Below, one piece after another: positions 51,898 through 60,841 of a stretch of DNA of 64,000 nt (its first letter is position 1; each line of letters opens with the position of its first letter). Below the pieces are notes generated by a model that was not told the origin of the DNA, made no database searches, and saw nothing but the letters and a program-made list of their open reading frames with translations. Both the position numbers and the translations under genes were made by a program. The DNA is from Thalassospira lohafexi (lineage in GTDB: Bacteria > Pseudomonadota > Alphaproteobacteria > Rhodospirillales > Thalassospiraceae): contig NZ_NXGX01000008.1 in assembly GCF_002844275.1 (NCBI RefSeq), positions 124,001 to 188,000 on the forward strand, written 5' to 3'.

Positions 51898-52797
51898 ATG
51901 ACGGTGCAAGAGACCAGCGCAGGCGGGGACAGCGCAGGCCAGCAGACTGCGACAGATAAACAACCGCAGTCCAACCGCGCCCATGTAATTGTTATCGGCA
52001 ATGAAAAAGGGGGGTCGGGCAAATCGACAACGGCGATGCATCTGATCGTTTCCCTGATGAAAATGGGCTTTACGGTCGGATCACTTGATATCGATGCGCG
52101 TCAGGGAACATTGACCCGCTATATCGAGAACCGAACAGCGTTCAACGCCAAAAAAGGTTTGAAACTGCCCACGCCTGAACATCGCCCGATTTATCGCAGC
52201 GAAGTTTCCGATGGCAACGAGGCCAAACTTGATGAGCGCGACCGGTTTACCAGCGCCTTGGGCGAGATGGTTGTCGGATGCAACTTTGTCGTGATGGATT
52301 GCCCGGGCAGTGACAATTACCTGTCACGTCTGGCGCATGCCTGTGCCGATACGTTGATTACACCAATCAATGACAGTTTTATCGACCTTGATATGCTCGC
52401 ACGGATTGATCCGGATACATTGGATATCAAAGGGCCAAGCATCTATGCCGAAATGGTCTGGGATGCCCGTAAACGTCGTGCTGGTATTGACGGTGGGACC
52501 ATTGACTGGATTGTTATGCGCAACCGTCTTTCACATCTTGATGCGCGCAACAAACGCGATATCGCGGAAATTGTTGAAAAGCTCGCAGGGCGCATTAGGT
52601 TCCGTCCGGCACCGGGCTTTGGCGAACGTGTGATTTATCGTGAATTGTTCCTCAAAGGGCTGACCCTTTTGGATCTGCGCGAAAAGGGTGTGGGTATCCC
52701 GATGAGCATGTCGCATATGGCAGCCCGTCAGGAAGTCCGTTCCTTGCTTGAAGTGATCGGGTTCAAACCGTCCGATGGTGAAGAGTTGCCGATCTGA
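51898..52797 (+). CDS. mipZ: Division-plane positioning ATPase MipZ
   Basis: ParA-type ATPase that forms a gradient from the poles and blocks FtsZ assembly away from mid-cell in Alphaproteobacteria. The 299-residue protein has a disordered N-terminus (1-27), the deviant Walker A KGGSGKST (37-44, Lys37 and Lys42), LDIDARQGTLTRYIENR, the Walker B-like MDCPGSDNYLSRLAH, and the MipZ-specific NRLSHLDARNKRDI and PGFGERVIYRELF stretches. Start ATG with GGAG. It is followed by the VWA and J-domain genes, suggesting they are co-transcribed. Confidence 0.94.
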   Translation: MTVQETSAGGDSAGQQTATDKQPQSNRAHVIVIGNEKGGSGKSTTAMHLIVSLMKMGFTVGSLDIDARQGTLTRYIENRTAFNAKKGLKLPTPEHRPIYRSEVSDGNEAKLDERDRFTSALGEMVVGCNFVVMDCPGSDNYLSRLAHACADTLITPINDSFIDLDMLARIDPDTLDIKGPSIYAEMVWDARKRRAGIDGGTIDWIVMRNRLSHLDARNKRDIAEIVEKLAGRIRFRPAPGFGERVIYRELFLKGLTLLDLREKGVGIPMSMSHMAARQEVRSLLEVIGFKPSDGEELPI

Positions 52798-52867
52798 CCG
52801 GTTGCAACCTATATCTTTAGGGGCACATCATGGTGTCTGATCGACAAGCTGAACTGGTAGATTTTAC

Positions 52868-53590
52868 TTGGCACGCAAAAACATCGTCGCGGAAACATCC
52901 AAGAAGCAAGACGTCGCGGACTTTCTGAGTAAGGCGCGTGATCTTTCTGTGCGGGCGCCTGCATCCGGCCCGGCACAGGGGCGGCTGATCTTTGCCATGG
53001 ATGCAACCGCCAGTCGCCAGCCAAGCTGGGACAGTGCCACGATGCTGCAGGCAGAAATGTTTGACGCCGTATCGGGGCTTGGTGCACTTGATATCCAGCT
53101 TGTTTTCTTTCGCGGAATTTCTGAATGCAAGGCAAGCAGCTGGTGCCGTGACGCGGCAGCATTTGGCACTTATATGACCAAAGTCAGCTGTCGCGCCGGG
53201 CATACCCAGATCGAGCGTGTATTGGCCCATGTTGAACGTGAAGCCGAAAATAAGAAGATCGATGCCTTGATATATGTCGGCGACTGTATCGAAGAAAACC
53301 CCGATGATCTGGCCCCAATTGCAGGTAAGCTGGCGCTTAAGGGGGTAAAGGCATTCATGTTTCAGGAAGGCTTTGATCGTAAGGCGCAATTTGCGTTTGG
53401 GGAAATTGCGCGGATTACCGATGGGGCCTTTATGCAGTTTGATGCCAGTGCCGTCCAAAAACTGCGTGATTTACTTGGTGCGGTGGCAAGTTATGCCGTT
53501 GGCGGGCAAGACGGACTTGCAGTTTATCAGGAAAAAACCGGATCAAATGACGTGCTGTTGCTAGGCAATCAATTGCGGAAAAAACCATAA
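52868..53590 (+). CDS. VWA-like domain protein
   Basis: Cytoplasmic 240-residue protein with a von Willebrand A-like fold. The FAMDATASRQPSWDSATMLQ stretch replaces the MIDAS DxSxS with DATAS, and IDALIYVGDCIEENPDDLAP gives the later acidic motif. Similar proteins sit next to J-domain membrane proteins in other Alphaproteobacteria. The only in-frame start is a TTG at 52868 with no ribosome site, directly after an in-frame stop at 52850. A well-formed AGGGG-ATG at 52830 is in another frame, so the true N-terminus is uncertain. Its stop overlaps the next start by one base. Function unknown. Confidence 0.82.
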   Translation: MARKNIVAETSKKQDVADFLSKARDLSVRAPASGPAQGRLIFAMDATASRQPSWDSATMLQAEMFDAVSGLGALDIQLVFFRGISECKASSWCRDAAAFGTYMTKVSCRAGHTQIERVLAHVEREAENKKIDALIYVGDCIEENPDDLAPIAGKLALKGVKAFMFQEGFDRKAQFAFGEIARITDGAFMQFDASAVQKLRDLLGAVASYAVGGQDGLAVYQEKTGSNDVLLLGNQLRKKP

Positions 53591-54417
53591 TGCAATGGTT
53601 GTTGGTTGGTATTGCGCTGTTTGTCGGTGTTGGGTTCTTCATTCGCTGGATGACCGAGGCGGAACCAAAAGAAATTCGCAAAATTGGCATGATTGTGACC
53701 ATCACTTTGCTGGTGGTTCTGGCAGGCTGGATGCTGCTGACAGGCAAGCTGGCTGCGATGTTTGCGGCTTTGGCCGCCGCCGTTCCGTTCCTGATTAGGG
53801 TGATGAAACTAGGCTTTTTATTGCCACTTTTACGCAAGATATTTGCGTCGTCGCGTCGGACTGCCCGTCCTGGTGGCTTTGGTCAGCAGGGGCGTGGTGC
53901 CGGCAGAACGTCAGAAATCAGAACGGATTATCTTTATATGCTGCTTGATCTCGAAACCGGCCAAATGCAAGGCTCCGTGCATAACGGGACCTATGCCGGA
54001 GCAGATCTTGACAGCTTGGAGCTTGACGACCTGCGGTTGCTTTATGTTCAATGTTGCGGTGCAACTGATCAAAGCCAAGCTGTTTTGGAAGCCTATTTTG
54101 AACGTCGTCCCGATTGCTCGGGATGGCAAGGTTGGTCCAAAACAGACAATGGTAACAATGGCACATATACTGGGGGAAGCGGCCACAACGAAAACGAGAG
54201 TGGCCAATATGACAACAGGCGTTTTAGTACCAGTGATATGACTGCTGATGAGGCCTGTAAAATCCTTGATGTTGCCAAAGACGCAACCCGCGAGGAGATC
54301 AATCGGGCTTATAAAAAACAGATCAAGACGGTCCATCCCGATCATGGTGGGTCAGATTATCTGGCATCGCAGCTCAATGCGGCACGAAGCCTTTTGTTAC
54401 GGCTATGTAAAGATTAG
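53590..54417 (+). CDS. Membrane-anchored J-domain protein
   Basis: Inner-membrane DnaJ-like co-chaperone of 275 residues. Transmembrane segments at about 3-20 and 33-51, and a hydrophobic stretch 54-85, are followed by a basic Gly-rich linker. A soluble domain (about 108-175, DYLYMLLDLETGQMQGSV) comes next, then an Asn/Gly-rich spacer and a C-terminal J domain (about 217-275) with His-Pro-Asp at 249-251. This TIM14-like layout with J domain at the C-terminus suggests recruitment of DnaK to a membrane site. Start overlaps the VWA stop (TAATG). The partner VWA protein is the obvious candidate associate. Confidence 0.85.
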   Translation: MQWLLVGIALFVGVGFFIRWMTEAEPKEIRKIGMIVTITLLVVLAGWMLLTGKLAAMFAALAAAVPFLIRVMKLGFLLPLLRKIFASSRRTARPGGFGQQGRGAGRTSEIRTDYLYMLLDLETGQMQGSVHNGTYAGADLDSLELDDLRLLYVQCCGATDQSQAVLEAYFERRPDCSGWQGWSKTDNGNNGTYTGGSGHNENESGQYDNRRFSTSDMTADEACKILDVAKDATREEINRAYKKQIKTVHPDHGGSDYLASQLNAARSLLLRLCKD

Positions 54418-54530
54418 CGTCAATTATGCTTACGCTTGCTTGATCCCCGTTCTGGAATCGTGGCAAAAGCATACATGCAGACAGTTCTTGATAGGGCTGG
54501 CCTGCAGCGGTTGAAAAAGGAAATTTTTGA

Positions 54531-55418
54531 ATGTCGAAACGAATCAAAAAGGCTGTTTTCCCGGTCGCAGGTATGGGCACCCGATTTTTGCCTGCAACCA
54601 AGGCAATGCCCAAAGAAATGTTGCCAGTCGTTGACAAGCCGCTGATTCAATACGCCGTCGAAGAGGCAATCGCAGCGGGTATCGAAGAATTCATCTTTGT
54701 GACAGGCCGTGGCAAAAGTGCGATCGAAGATCACTTTGACCGGTCTGCCGAACTTGAAGCCATCCTCAAAGAGCGCGGGAAAGAAGACGCGCTGGCCAAG
54801 GCACTTGAGATGATCCCGGATAATGGTCGCGTCACCTATACCCGTCAGGGCAATCCTTTGGGCCTTGGGCACGCTGTATTGTGTGCAAAATCGTTGGTGG
54901 GTGATGAGCCATTTGTTGTTCTGTTGGCAGATGACCTTATCCAGTCGAAAACGCCGTGCATGAAGCAAATGGTCGAAAGTTATGGCCGCACGGGCGGCAA
55001 TATGGTTGCCGTCATGGATGTGCCGCGCGAAGAAACCGCGCGGTATGGTGTGTTGGAAGTCGAAGGTACGAATGGCCGTCTGGTCAGTGCATGTGGCATG
55101 GTTGAAAAACCAAAGCCCGAAGAAGCCCCGTCAACACTATCGGCAATTGGTCGTTACATCCTTGATCCGGGTATTTTCGAAGTCCTTGAAAACATTCCGC
55201 GCGGGGCTGGTAATGAAATCCAGCTTACCGACGCATTGGCGGCAATGATTGGAAAAGTACCTTTTTATGGATATCGCTTCGAAGGTCAGCGCTTTGATTG
55301 CGGGAACAAGATTGGCTTCCTGAAGGCCACCATGTCATTTGCCTTGGCGCGTGAAGACATGCGCGATGACGTTCGTCAGCTTATTCATGATTTTGCTTCA
55401 GGCGAAGCAGCCGAATAA
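54531..55418 (+). CDS. galU: UTP-glucose-1-phosphate uridylyltransferase
   Basis: Makes UDP-glucose from UTP and glucose-1-phosphate. The 295-residue protein has the nucleotidyltransferase signature AGMGTRFLPATKAMPKEML (13-31), the LADD metal motif and the EKPKPEEAP, IGRYIL and RFDCGNKIGFLKA stretches of GalU. AAGGAA gives a ribosome site about 9 bases before the ATG. It is followed by ugd and pgm on the same strand, so the three genes supply UDP-glucose and UDP-glucuronate for surface polysaccharides. A long GC-rich hairpin separates it from ugd. Confidence 0.97.
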   Translation: MSKRIKKAVFPVAGMGTRFLPATKAMPKEMLPVVDKPLIQYAVEEAIAAGIEEFIFVTGRGKSAIEDHFDRSAELEAILKERGKEDALAKALEMIPDNGRVTYTRQGNPLGLGHAVLCAKSLVGDEPFVVLLADDLIQSKTPCMKQMVESYGRTGGNMVAVMDVPREETARYGVLEVEGTNGRLVSACGMVEKPKPEEAPSTLSAIGRYILDPGIFEVLENIPRGAGNEIQLTDALAAMIGKVPFYGYRFEGQRFDCGNKIGFLKATMSFALAREDMRDDVRQLIHDFASGEAAE

Positions 55419-55438
55419 TCATTTCATTTCAATTATAA

Positions 55439-55473
55439 CCGGCCGGGATCGTCTGTTGAATTGTTCCGGCCGG
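55439..55473 (+). other. GC-rich hairpin between galU and ugd
   Basis: CCGGCCGGGA (55439-55448) pairs with TTCCGGCCGG (55464-55473), 10 pairs with one G-T, around a 15-base loop. No T run follows. It may be a processing or mRNA-stability structure, or a weak attenuator. Confidence 0.5.
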
Positions 55474-55500
55474 CAATAACTTTACTAGGGTAAAACATCC

Positions 55501-56817
55501 ATGCGCGTAGCAATGATCGGGACCGGATATGTTGGACTTGTGTCCGGTGCCTGTTTCTCCGAATTCGGTACTGACGTCATCTGTGTCGACAAAGATGTGG
55601 AAAAAATCGCCCGTCTTGAAGATGGCATCATGCCGATCTACGAACCGGGTCTGGATGTTCTGGTTGAAAACAACGTCAAAGCAGGGCGTCTGACATTTAC
55701 CACGGACCTTAAGGTTGGCGTAAAAGATGCCGATGCAGTGTTTATTGCTGTTGGCACGCCGACCCGTCGTGGTGATGGCCATGCTGATCTCAGCTATGTC
55801 TATGCCGCAGCCGAAGAAATCGCCGAGGCGATGGATGACTTTACGGTGATTGTGACCAAATCAACCGTACCGGTTGGCACGGGCCGCGAAGTAGAACGCA
55901 TTATCCGTGAAAAACGCCCGGATGCGGAATTTGCGGTGGTGTCAAACCCCGAATTCCTGCGTGAAGGTTCGGCGATTGGTGATTTTATGCGCCCGGATCG
56001 TGTCGTGATCGGTACCAGTGATGAACGGGCCCGCGAAGTCATGTCGGACTTGTATCGTCCGCTGTATCTGATCGAAACACCGATTGTGTTTACGTCACGC
56101 GAAACCTCGGAAATGATCAAATATGCCGCCAATACGTTTTTGGCCGCAAAGATCACGTTCATCAACGAAATTGCCGATCTTTGTGAAAAGGTTGGTGCGG
56201 ACGTCCATGACGTTGCGCGCGGTATTGGTCTTGATGGCCGGATTGGTAAAAAATTCCTGCATCCTGGGCCGGGCTATGGTGGGTCCTGTTTCCCCAAGGA
56301 TACGCTGGCCCTTGTGCGGACCGCTCAGGAATATGATAGCCCGCTTCGGATCATCGAAACGGTGGTCAATGTGAATACGGCACGTAAAAAGGCGATGGCC
56401 AATCGCATCGTTTCTGCATGCGGTGGTTCGGTGGCAGGCAAAACCATCGGCATTCTGGGGCTGGCATTTAAACCAAACACCGATGACATGCGTGACGCGC
56501 CCAGCCTTGATATTGTACCGGCCCTCATTGCGGCCGGGGCGACGGTCAGAGCCTATGATCCAGAGGCCATGGAAGAAGCCAAAAAGCTTCTGGAAGGCGT
56601 GAGCTATTGCGAGAATGCTTATGAAACCATCGATGGCGCTGATGCGATGGTTGTTCTGACCGAATGGAACGAGTTCCGTGGCATGGACCTTGACCGTGTC
56701 AAAGACGCGCTGAAACATCCGACCGTTGTGGATTTGCGAAACGTTTATGATCCGGCCGAAATGGCCGAAAACGGCTTTAGCTATTCCTGTGTCGGGCGCG
56801 CATCAATTGGAGGCTAA
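55501..56817 (+). CDS. ugd: UDP-glucose 6-dehydrogenase
   Basis: NAD-dependent double oxidation of UDP-glucose to UDP-glucuronate. The 438-residue protein has the Rossmann motif GTGYVGLVSG, the AVGTPTRRGDGHADL segment, TVPVGTGRE, the central dimerisation helix domain with AANTFLAAKITFINEIADLC and the catalytic Cys263 in GPGYGGSCFPKD. The C-terminal domain (from about 330) has the GLAFKPNTDDMRDAPS motif. Length is standard. It lies between galU, whose product it uses, and the phosphohexomutase gene 7 bases downstream. Confidence 0.96.
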   Translation: MRVAMIGTGYVGLVSGACFSEFGTDVICVDKDVEKIARLEDGIMPIYEPGLDVLVENNVKAGRLTFTTDLKVGVKDADAVFIAVGTPTRRGDGHADLSYVYAAAEEIAEAMDDFTVIVTKSTVPVGTGREVERIIREKRPDAEFAVVSNPEFLREGSAIGDFMRPDRVVIGTSDERAREVMSDLYRPLYLIETPIVFTSRETSEMIKYAANTFLAAKITFINEIADLCEKVGADVHDVARGIGLDGRIGKKFLHPGPGYGGSCFPKDTLALVRTAQEYDSPLRIIETVVNVNTARKKAMANRIVSACGGSVAGKTIGILGLAFKPNTDDMRDAPSLDIVPALIAAGATVRAYDPEAMEEAKKLLEGVSYCENAYETIDGADAMVVLTEWNEFRGMDLDRVKDALKHPTVVDLRNVYDPAEMAENGFSYSCVGRASIGG

Positions 56818-56824
56818 TACCAAT

Positions 56825-58240
56825 ATGACTTTATCTGCTGGATACACGTTTGACAGTTCGGTACTCCGCGAATATGACGTGCGCGGCATTGTCGGGGAAA
56901 CCCTGCATGCGGCGGACGCTAACGCGCTTGGCAAGGCCTTTGGGACAAAAGTACGTCGGTCAGGTGGCAAGAAAGTTGCTGTCGGACGCGACGGACGGAT
57001 CAGTTCGCCCGAAATGGCAGCAGCCCTGATCGAAGGGATCCTTTCGACCGGGTGTGACGTTGTACGGATCGCCCGTGGGCCAACGCCAATGCTGTACTTT
57101 ACTGTATATGACCAAAAAACCGATGCTGGCATCATGGTGACCGGATCGCACAATCCGTCAAACTACAACGGGTTCAAAATGCTCAATGCCGGCAAATCGG
57201 TGTTTGGCGAAGCCATTCAGGAACTTGGACAGATTGCCGAAAACGGTGATTTTGAAGTCGGGGCCGGGTCGGTTACTGACATTGATATCGAAGACCGGTA
57301 TGTAACACGTCTTGTTGCCGAGCTTGATTGCGACGTCGCAAAGCCAATGACCATTGTCTGGGATTGCGGGAATGGTGCGTCTGGCGACGTTGTTCGTAAG
57401 TTAACCGCCCAATTGCCCGGCACGCATCATCTTCTATTTGATGAAGTTGACGGCACGTTCCCCAACCATCATCCGGATCCGACGGTTGAGGCCAATCTGG
57501 TGGACCTTAAGGCCGCCGTTGCCAAACACAATGCCGACTGGGGTGTTGCATTTGATGGCGATGGTGACCGTATTGGCGTGATTGATGGCAAGGGCAATGT
57601 GCTTTGGGGCGATCAGCTGTTGCAGATCTATGCAGCCGACGTCTTAGCACGCCAGCCCGGTGCCGCGATCATCGCCGACGTTAAAGCCAGCCAGACCCTG
57701 TTCGATGAGGTCAGCCGACTAGGTGGCAAGGCAATCATGTGGAAAACCGGTCATTCCCTGATCAAAACCAAAATGATCGAGGAAAAAGCACCGATTGCCG
57801 GTGAAATGAGTGGCCATATCTTCTTTGCCGAACGGTATTACGGTTATGACGATGCGACATACGCGGCTGTACGCCTGTACCGCATTCTGGTGCAAAGTGG
57901 CAAAAGCCTTGCCGTATGGCGGGCTGCGATGCCTGTTGCTGTCAATACACCGGAAACCCGGATTGATTGCCCGGATGATCGCAAGTTTGACCTGATCGAA
58001 GAAGTTCGTGGACGTCTGGACGAGGCGGGTGCCGAAGTTAGTGGCATTGATGGTGTGCGTGTCAGTACCGATGATGGTTGGTGGTTGCTGCGTGCATCCA
58101 ACACGCAGCCCGCCATTGTCGCACGCTGCGAAGCCGCCGATGATGCAGGACTTCTGCATTTGAAGACACAAGTCACCGATCAACTGGTGAAAAGCGGATT
58201 GTCCTCAGACGATTTCTTTGCACTTGGCGGCGGGCACTAA
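56825..58240 (+). CDS. Phosphomannomutase / phosphoglucomutase
   Basis: Alpha-D-phosphohexomutase of 471 residues interconverting hexose 1- and 6-phosphates, providing glucose-1-phosphate for GalU or mannose-1-phosphate. The active serine Ser108 is in VTGSHNPSNYNG, the metal loop is FDGDGDRIG, the sugar-specificity motif GEMSGHIFF and the phosphate-binding DGWWLLRASNTQP are present. It resembles the bifunctional PMM/PGM (AlgC type). The ATG at 56825 gives the family start, while the open frame from 56726 overlaps ugd. GGAGG in the ugd tail supplies the ribosome site. A terminator follows at 58279. Confidence 0.95.
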   Translation: MTLSAGYTFDSSVLREYDVRGIVGETLHAADANALGKAFGTKVRRSGGKKVAVGRDGRISSPEMAAALIEGILSTGCDVVRIARGPTPMLYFTVYDQKTDAGIMVTGSHNPSNYNGFKMLNAGKSVFGEAIQELGQIAENGDFEVGAGSVTDIDIEDRYVTRLVAELDCDVAKPMTIVWDCGNGASGDVVRKLTAQLPGTHHLLFDEVDGTFPNHHPDPTVEANLVDLKAAVAKHNADWGVAFDGDGDRIGVIDGKGNVLWGDQLLQIYAADVLARQPGAAIIADVKASQTLFDEVSRLGGKAIMWKTGHSLIKTKMIEEKAPIAGEMSGHIFFAERYYGYDDATYAAVRLYRILVQSGKSLAVWRAAMPVAVNTPETRIDCPDDRKFDLIEEVRGRLDEAGAEVSGIDGVRVSTDDGWWLLRASNTQPAIVARCEAADDAGLLHLKTQVTDQLVKSGLSSDDFFALGGGH

Positions 58241-58278
58241 TCTGATCGTCTCGGATACGCGCTAAAATAAGCCATTTA

Positions 58279-58312
58279 AAAAGGCCGTCAGAATTTTCTG
58301 ACGGCCTTTTCG
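58279..58312. terminator. Bidirectional terminator after the phosphohexomutase gene
   Basis: AAAAGGCCGTCAGA (58279-58292) pairs perfectly with TCTGACGGCCTTTT (58297-58310) around a 4-base loop. It ends both the sugar operon and the convergent carboxypeptidase gene. Confidence 0.95.
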
Positions 58313-58338
58313 TATTTGATCGCGCGAGCTGATCTAAC

Positions 58339-59610
58339 TTATCCCGCACCACCGGCATTTACCGGGATACATGCAACCTTTTCACGGCGAAGTGCGGCAC
58401 AGGCGGCACGCGCCGCTGTTTCACCTTCAAAGCCAAGCAGACGGGCACGATAGACTACGCCAGTTCCACTGGCTTGTTGTTCAACGGCTGCACGGGTCAG
58501 GCGAAGAACATCCGGTGCTGTGCGTGCCGCTGCAAGCACTGCTTCCTGTGCACGCCGCTGGTCGCTAAAGGCGCCAACTTGAATGGCCCAGCCATCTGTG
58601 GCTGTTTCGGGCTTAATACGGCTGACAACGGTTTGGGTGTCAACACGGCCCGGCTGTTCTGCTTCACGTTGCGATTCAAGTTTGGCGATCAGAAGTTGCG
58701 CATCCGCAGGCAGGATTTTCTCATCCGGGCTAAAACGTGGGCGCGGCGGCATGATTTCGCCGTCTTCTTTCAATTTCAGGTACGCCCGATCCAGAAGCTT
58801 TTTCATCTGATCATCACGGGTACGTGCAGTACGCCCGCCAAAGACAGCAGCGATCAGGCGTTTTCCGTTGCGGTTGACCGAGGCCACCAGATTAAAGCCC
58901 GATGCATTGATATAGCCGGTCTTGATCCCGTCGGTGCCGTAATATGACGCCAGAAGATTGTTGTGGTTCCCATAAGTGCGATTGCCAAAGCGGAATTTCT
59001 GGGTCGAGAAATAGTGATAGTAATCACCGTAATTTTTGCGAAGGGCGACGGCCATCTTGATCATATCGCGTGCTGTGGTCATCTGGCCGCGGTTGGGGAG
59101 GCCGGACGCATTGCGAAACGTCGTACGCGTCATGCCAATGCGACGCGCTTCCGACGTCATCATCTGCGCAAATTTGATCTCCGTACCACCAAGGTGTTCT
59201 GCGACAACCACGGCAATGTCATTTGCCGATTTGGTTACAAGGGCCAGAATCGCGTCTTTGACCGAAATGCTTTCACCCGGCTTAAGGCCAAGTTTGGACG
59301 GCGCCTGTCCCCATGCACGCTTGGACACTTTCATCGGTGTCGAAAGCGATACTTTGCCGTGATCAAGTGCATCAAACAGCATATAAAGCGTCATGATCTT
59401 GGTCAGCGACGCGGGATACACTTTGTGATCGGCGCGGTATTCATGAAGAACTTCGCCAGTGTCACCATCAATGACCATTGCCGTATACGTTCGGGCAACG
59501 GCACTTGCCGGCGCAAGAACAGTCGCACACAAAAGCACCGTCAGGCACATAAGTGCGACGGCAAAGCTACGCATGTGGTCACTGCTGCGCGACGGAGTTG
59601 ATTTGGCCAT
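58339..59610 (-). CDS. D-alanyl-D-alanine carboxypeptidase with SPOR domain
   Basis: Low-molecular-weight penicillin-binding protein that trims pentapeptide stems in the periplasm. The 423-residue precursor has a signal peptide (to about ASA), the SxxK motif Ser68-Lys71 (ASLTK), SxN at 128-130 and KTG at 230-232. A long linker leads to a C-terminal SPOR domain (about 345-420, GWAIQVGAFSDQRRAQEAV), which should target it to denuded glycan at the division septum. SPOR replaces the usual PBP5 C-terminal amphipathic anchor. The ATG at 59610 is preferred (AGGG upstream); ATGs at 59643 and 59634 are alternatives. Confidence 0.92.
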   Translation of the reverse strand: MAKSTPSRSSDHMRSFAVALMCLTVLLCATVLAPASAVARTYTAMVIDGDTGEVLHEYRADHKVYPASLTKIMTLYMLFDALDHGKVSLSTPMKVSKRAWGQAPSKLGLKPGESISVKDAILALVTKSANDIAVVVAEHLGGTEIKFAQMMTSEARRIGMTRTTFRNASGLPNRGQMTTARDMIKMAVALRKNYGDYYHYFSTQKFRFGNRTYGNHNNLLASYYGTDGIKTGYINASGFNLVASVNRNGKRLIAAVFGGRTARTRDDQMKKLLDRAYLKLKEDGEIMPPRPRFSPDEKILPADAQLLIAKLESQREAEQPGRVDTQTVVSRIKPETATDGWAIQVGAFSDQRRAQEAVLAAARTAPDVLRLTRAAVEQQASGTGVVYRARLLGFEGETAARAACAALRREKVACIPVNAGGAG

Positions 59611-59706
59611 TGCTGTTGGCCCTGACAGGGTCATAAAACGCATTGTATCGGGCTCGGCTTTCGGTAATCCCCAAGATCTAAATACGAACAGTCTCGCACC
59701 GGAGGC

Positions 59707-59722
59707 TTAAACAAACGTTTAA
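59707..59722. promoter_or_regulatory. Inverted repeat TTAAAC-AAAC-GTTTAA in the carboxypeptidase/lipoprotein divergent region
   Basis: A perfect 6-bp-arm inverted repeat about 100 bases from both divergent starts. It resembles a CtrA site (TTAA-N7-TTAA), but the spacing is one base longer. It is a possible cell-cycle or other operator. Confidence 0.35.
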
Positions 59723-59824
59723 CGAGTCAGGATTGCGTGACATTCCATATGTGGCCTTGCATTGGCCTTATTTTCACATCAGTCTCAAGTTATATCCGCA
59801 GAACGGGAAAAAATCGAGGATCGA

Positions 59825-60574
59825 ATGCGTAAAATAATTCTCCCATTTGTCAGTAAGATAGCTTTTAGCCCCGCAGTTTTCAGCCGTATCGCCAGTGTGA
59901 CCTTGGCCACATCCTTAATGGCTGGCTGTGCTTTTACACAAGGGAGCGATATCTCAAACCCTCTGACTCGCAAGGCATCCTGGTTCTCATACCTTAATGC
60001 CGATGATTTGCGCGTTGCATGTTCTGCCGGTGATGCAGAGGGCCGCATCAGGCTTGTTTACAATGCCGACTATTATAAAGAAGTCCGCAGCTTTGAAATC
60101 CAGCCGCAAGCTGGTTTTGATCAGTTTAACATGGTGACGCGCGTGTTTGGTCCGGCAGAAGTTAGTCAGATCAACGTGGATGTGAATGCTCCGCTTGGTG
60201 CGTTTGGCGGCGATGAAGCGACAGACAGACTGGATCGGGAGTCGTATGTGCGGCTGACCGATGCGCTTCAGTCAGATGGTTTTGGCTATCAGGAGCGCGA
60301 TGGGTTGCGCCTTCATTCCGGTGATTACTATTGGGTTGCAATCGGGTGTTCGTCCAAGCAGATCACATTGGCGGCTTGGACATCGGCAAAAGATAATCTG
60401 AATGCGCTGCGGTTCCCCACGGTCCTCGCCAACCTTTCAGGTATTGAGCGCGCGTTGCCACAGCCACCGGCGGCGGACGCACCCAAATTGCCTGACCCGT
60501 TTTACAGCAAGAATGACCGAGATGCCGACTCCCGGAATTTTTATCGCACTGTGCGAGGCAACACGTTGCGATGA
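59825..60574 (+). CDS. Predicted lipoprotein of unknown function
   Basis: Envelope lipoprotein of 249 residues. The signal sequence ends in lipobox LMAGC with Cys35 as the modified residue, and a 15-residue linker leads to a soluble domain with conserved-looking cysteines (RVACSAGDAEG, AIGCSSKQITLAAW). No transmembrane segment follows. ATG 59825 is preceded by GAGGA, giving a normal short n-region; an in-frame ATG at 59762 would place 21 extra residues before it. I do not recognise the family. A terminator follows at 60640. Confidence 0.8.
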   Translation: MRKIILPFVSKIAFSPAVFSRIASVTLATSLMAGCAFTQGSDISNPLTRKASWFSYLNADDLRVACSAGDAEGRIRLVYNADYYKEVRSFEIQPQAGFDQFNMVTRVFGPAEVSQINVDVNAPLGAFGGDEATDRLDRESYVRLTDALQSDGFGYQERDGLRLHSGDYYWVAIGCSSKQITLAAWTSAKDNLNALRFPTVLANLSGIERALPQPPAADAPKLPDPFYSKNDRDADSRNFYRTVRGNTLR

Positions 60575-60639
60575 ACAAAGTTTGACGTCAAAATTCCGCA
60601 GATTTTGACCAAGTCCTGATGTCGGGACACAATATTTTT

Positions 60640-60672
60640 AAAGGCGCGTCATGTTTTGGCGCGCCTTTTGTT
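60640..60672 (+). terminator. Intrinsic terminator after the lipoprotein gene
   Basis: AAAGGCGCG (60640-60648) pairs with CGCGCCTTT (60660-60668), followed by TGTTGTT. The T tail is short but the stem is perfect. Confidence 0.8.
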
Positions 60673-60841
60673 GTTGCATCAGGCTCGGGGTAGGGCGCTA
60701 AGGGTTTGCAAACAGAAATGTTTTACAAAACTTCGCGGTACTTGGCGTTTCAAGGTGACTTGGTTAGGGCCGTTTTCACAAAGACCTTTCGTGCAACTGT
60801 CACCAAACTGTTCTTGACGTTGGAGGGTTGTTCCATCTAGG

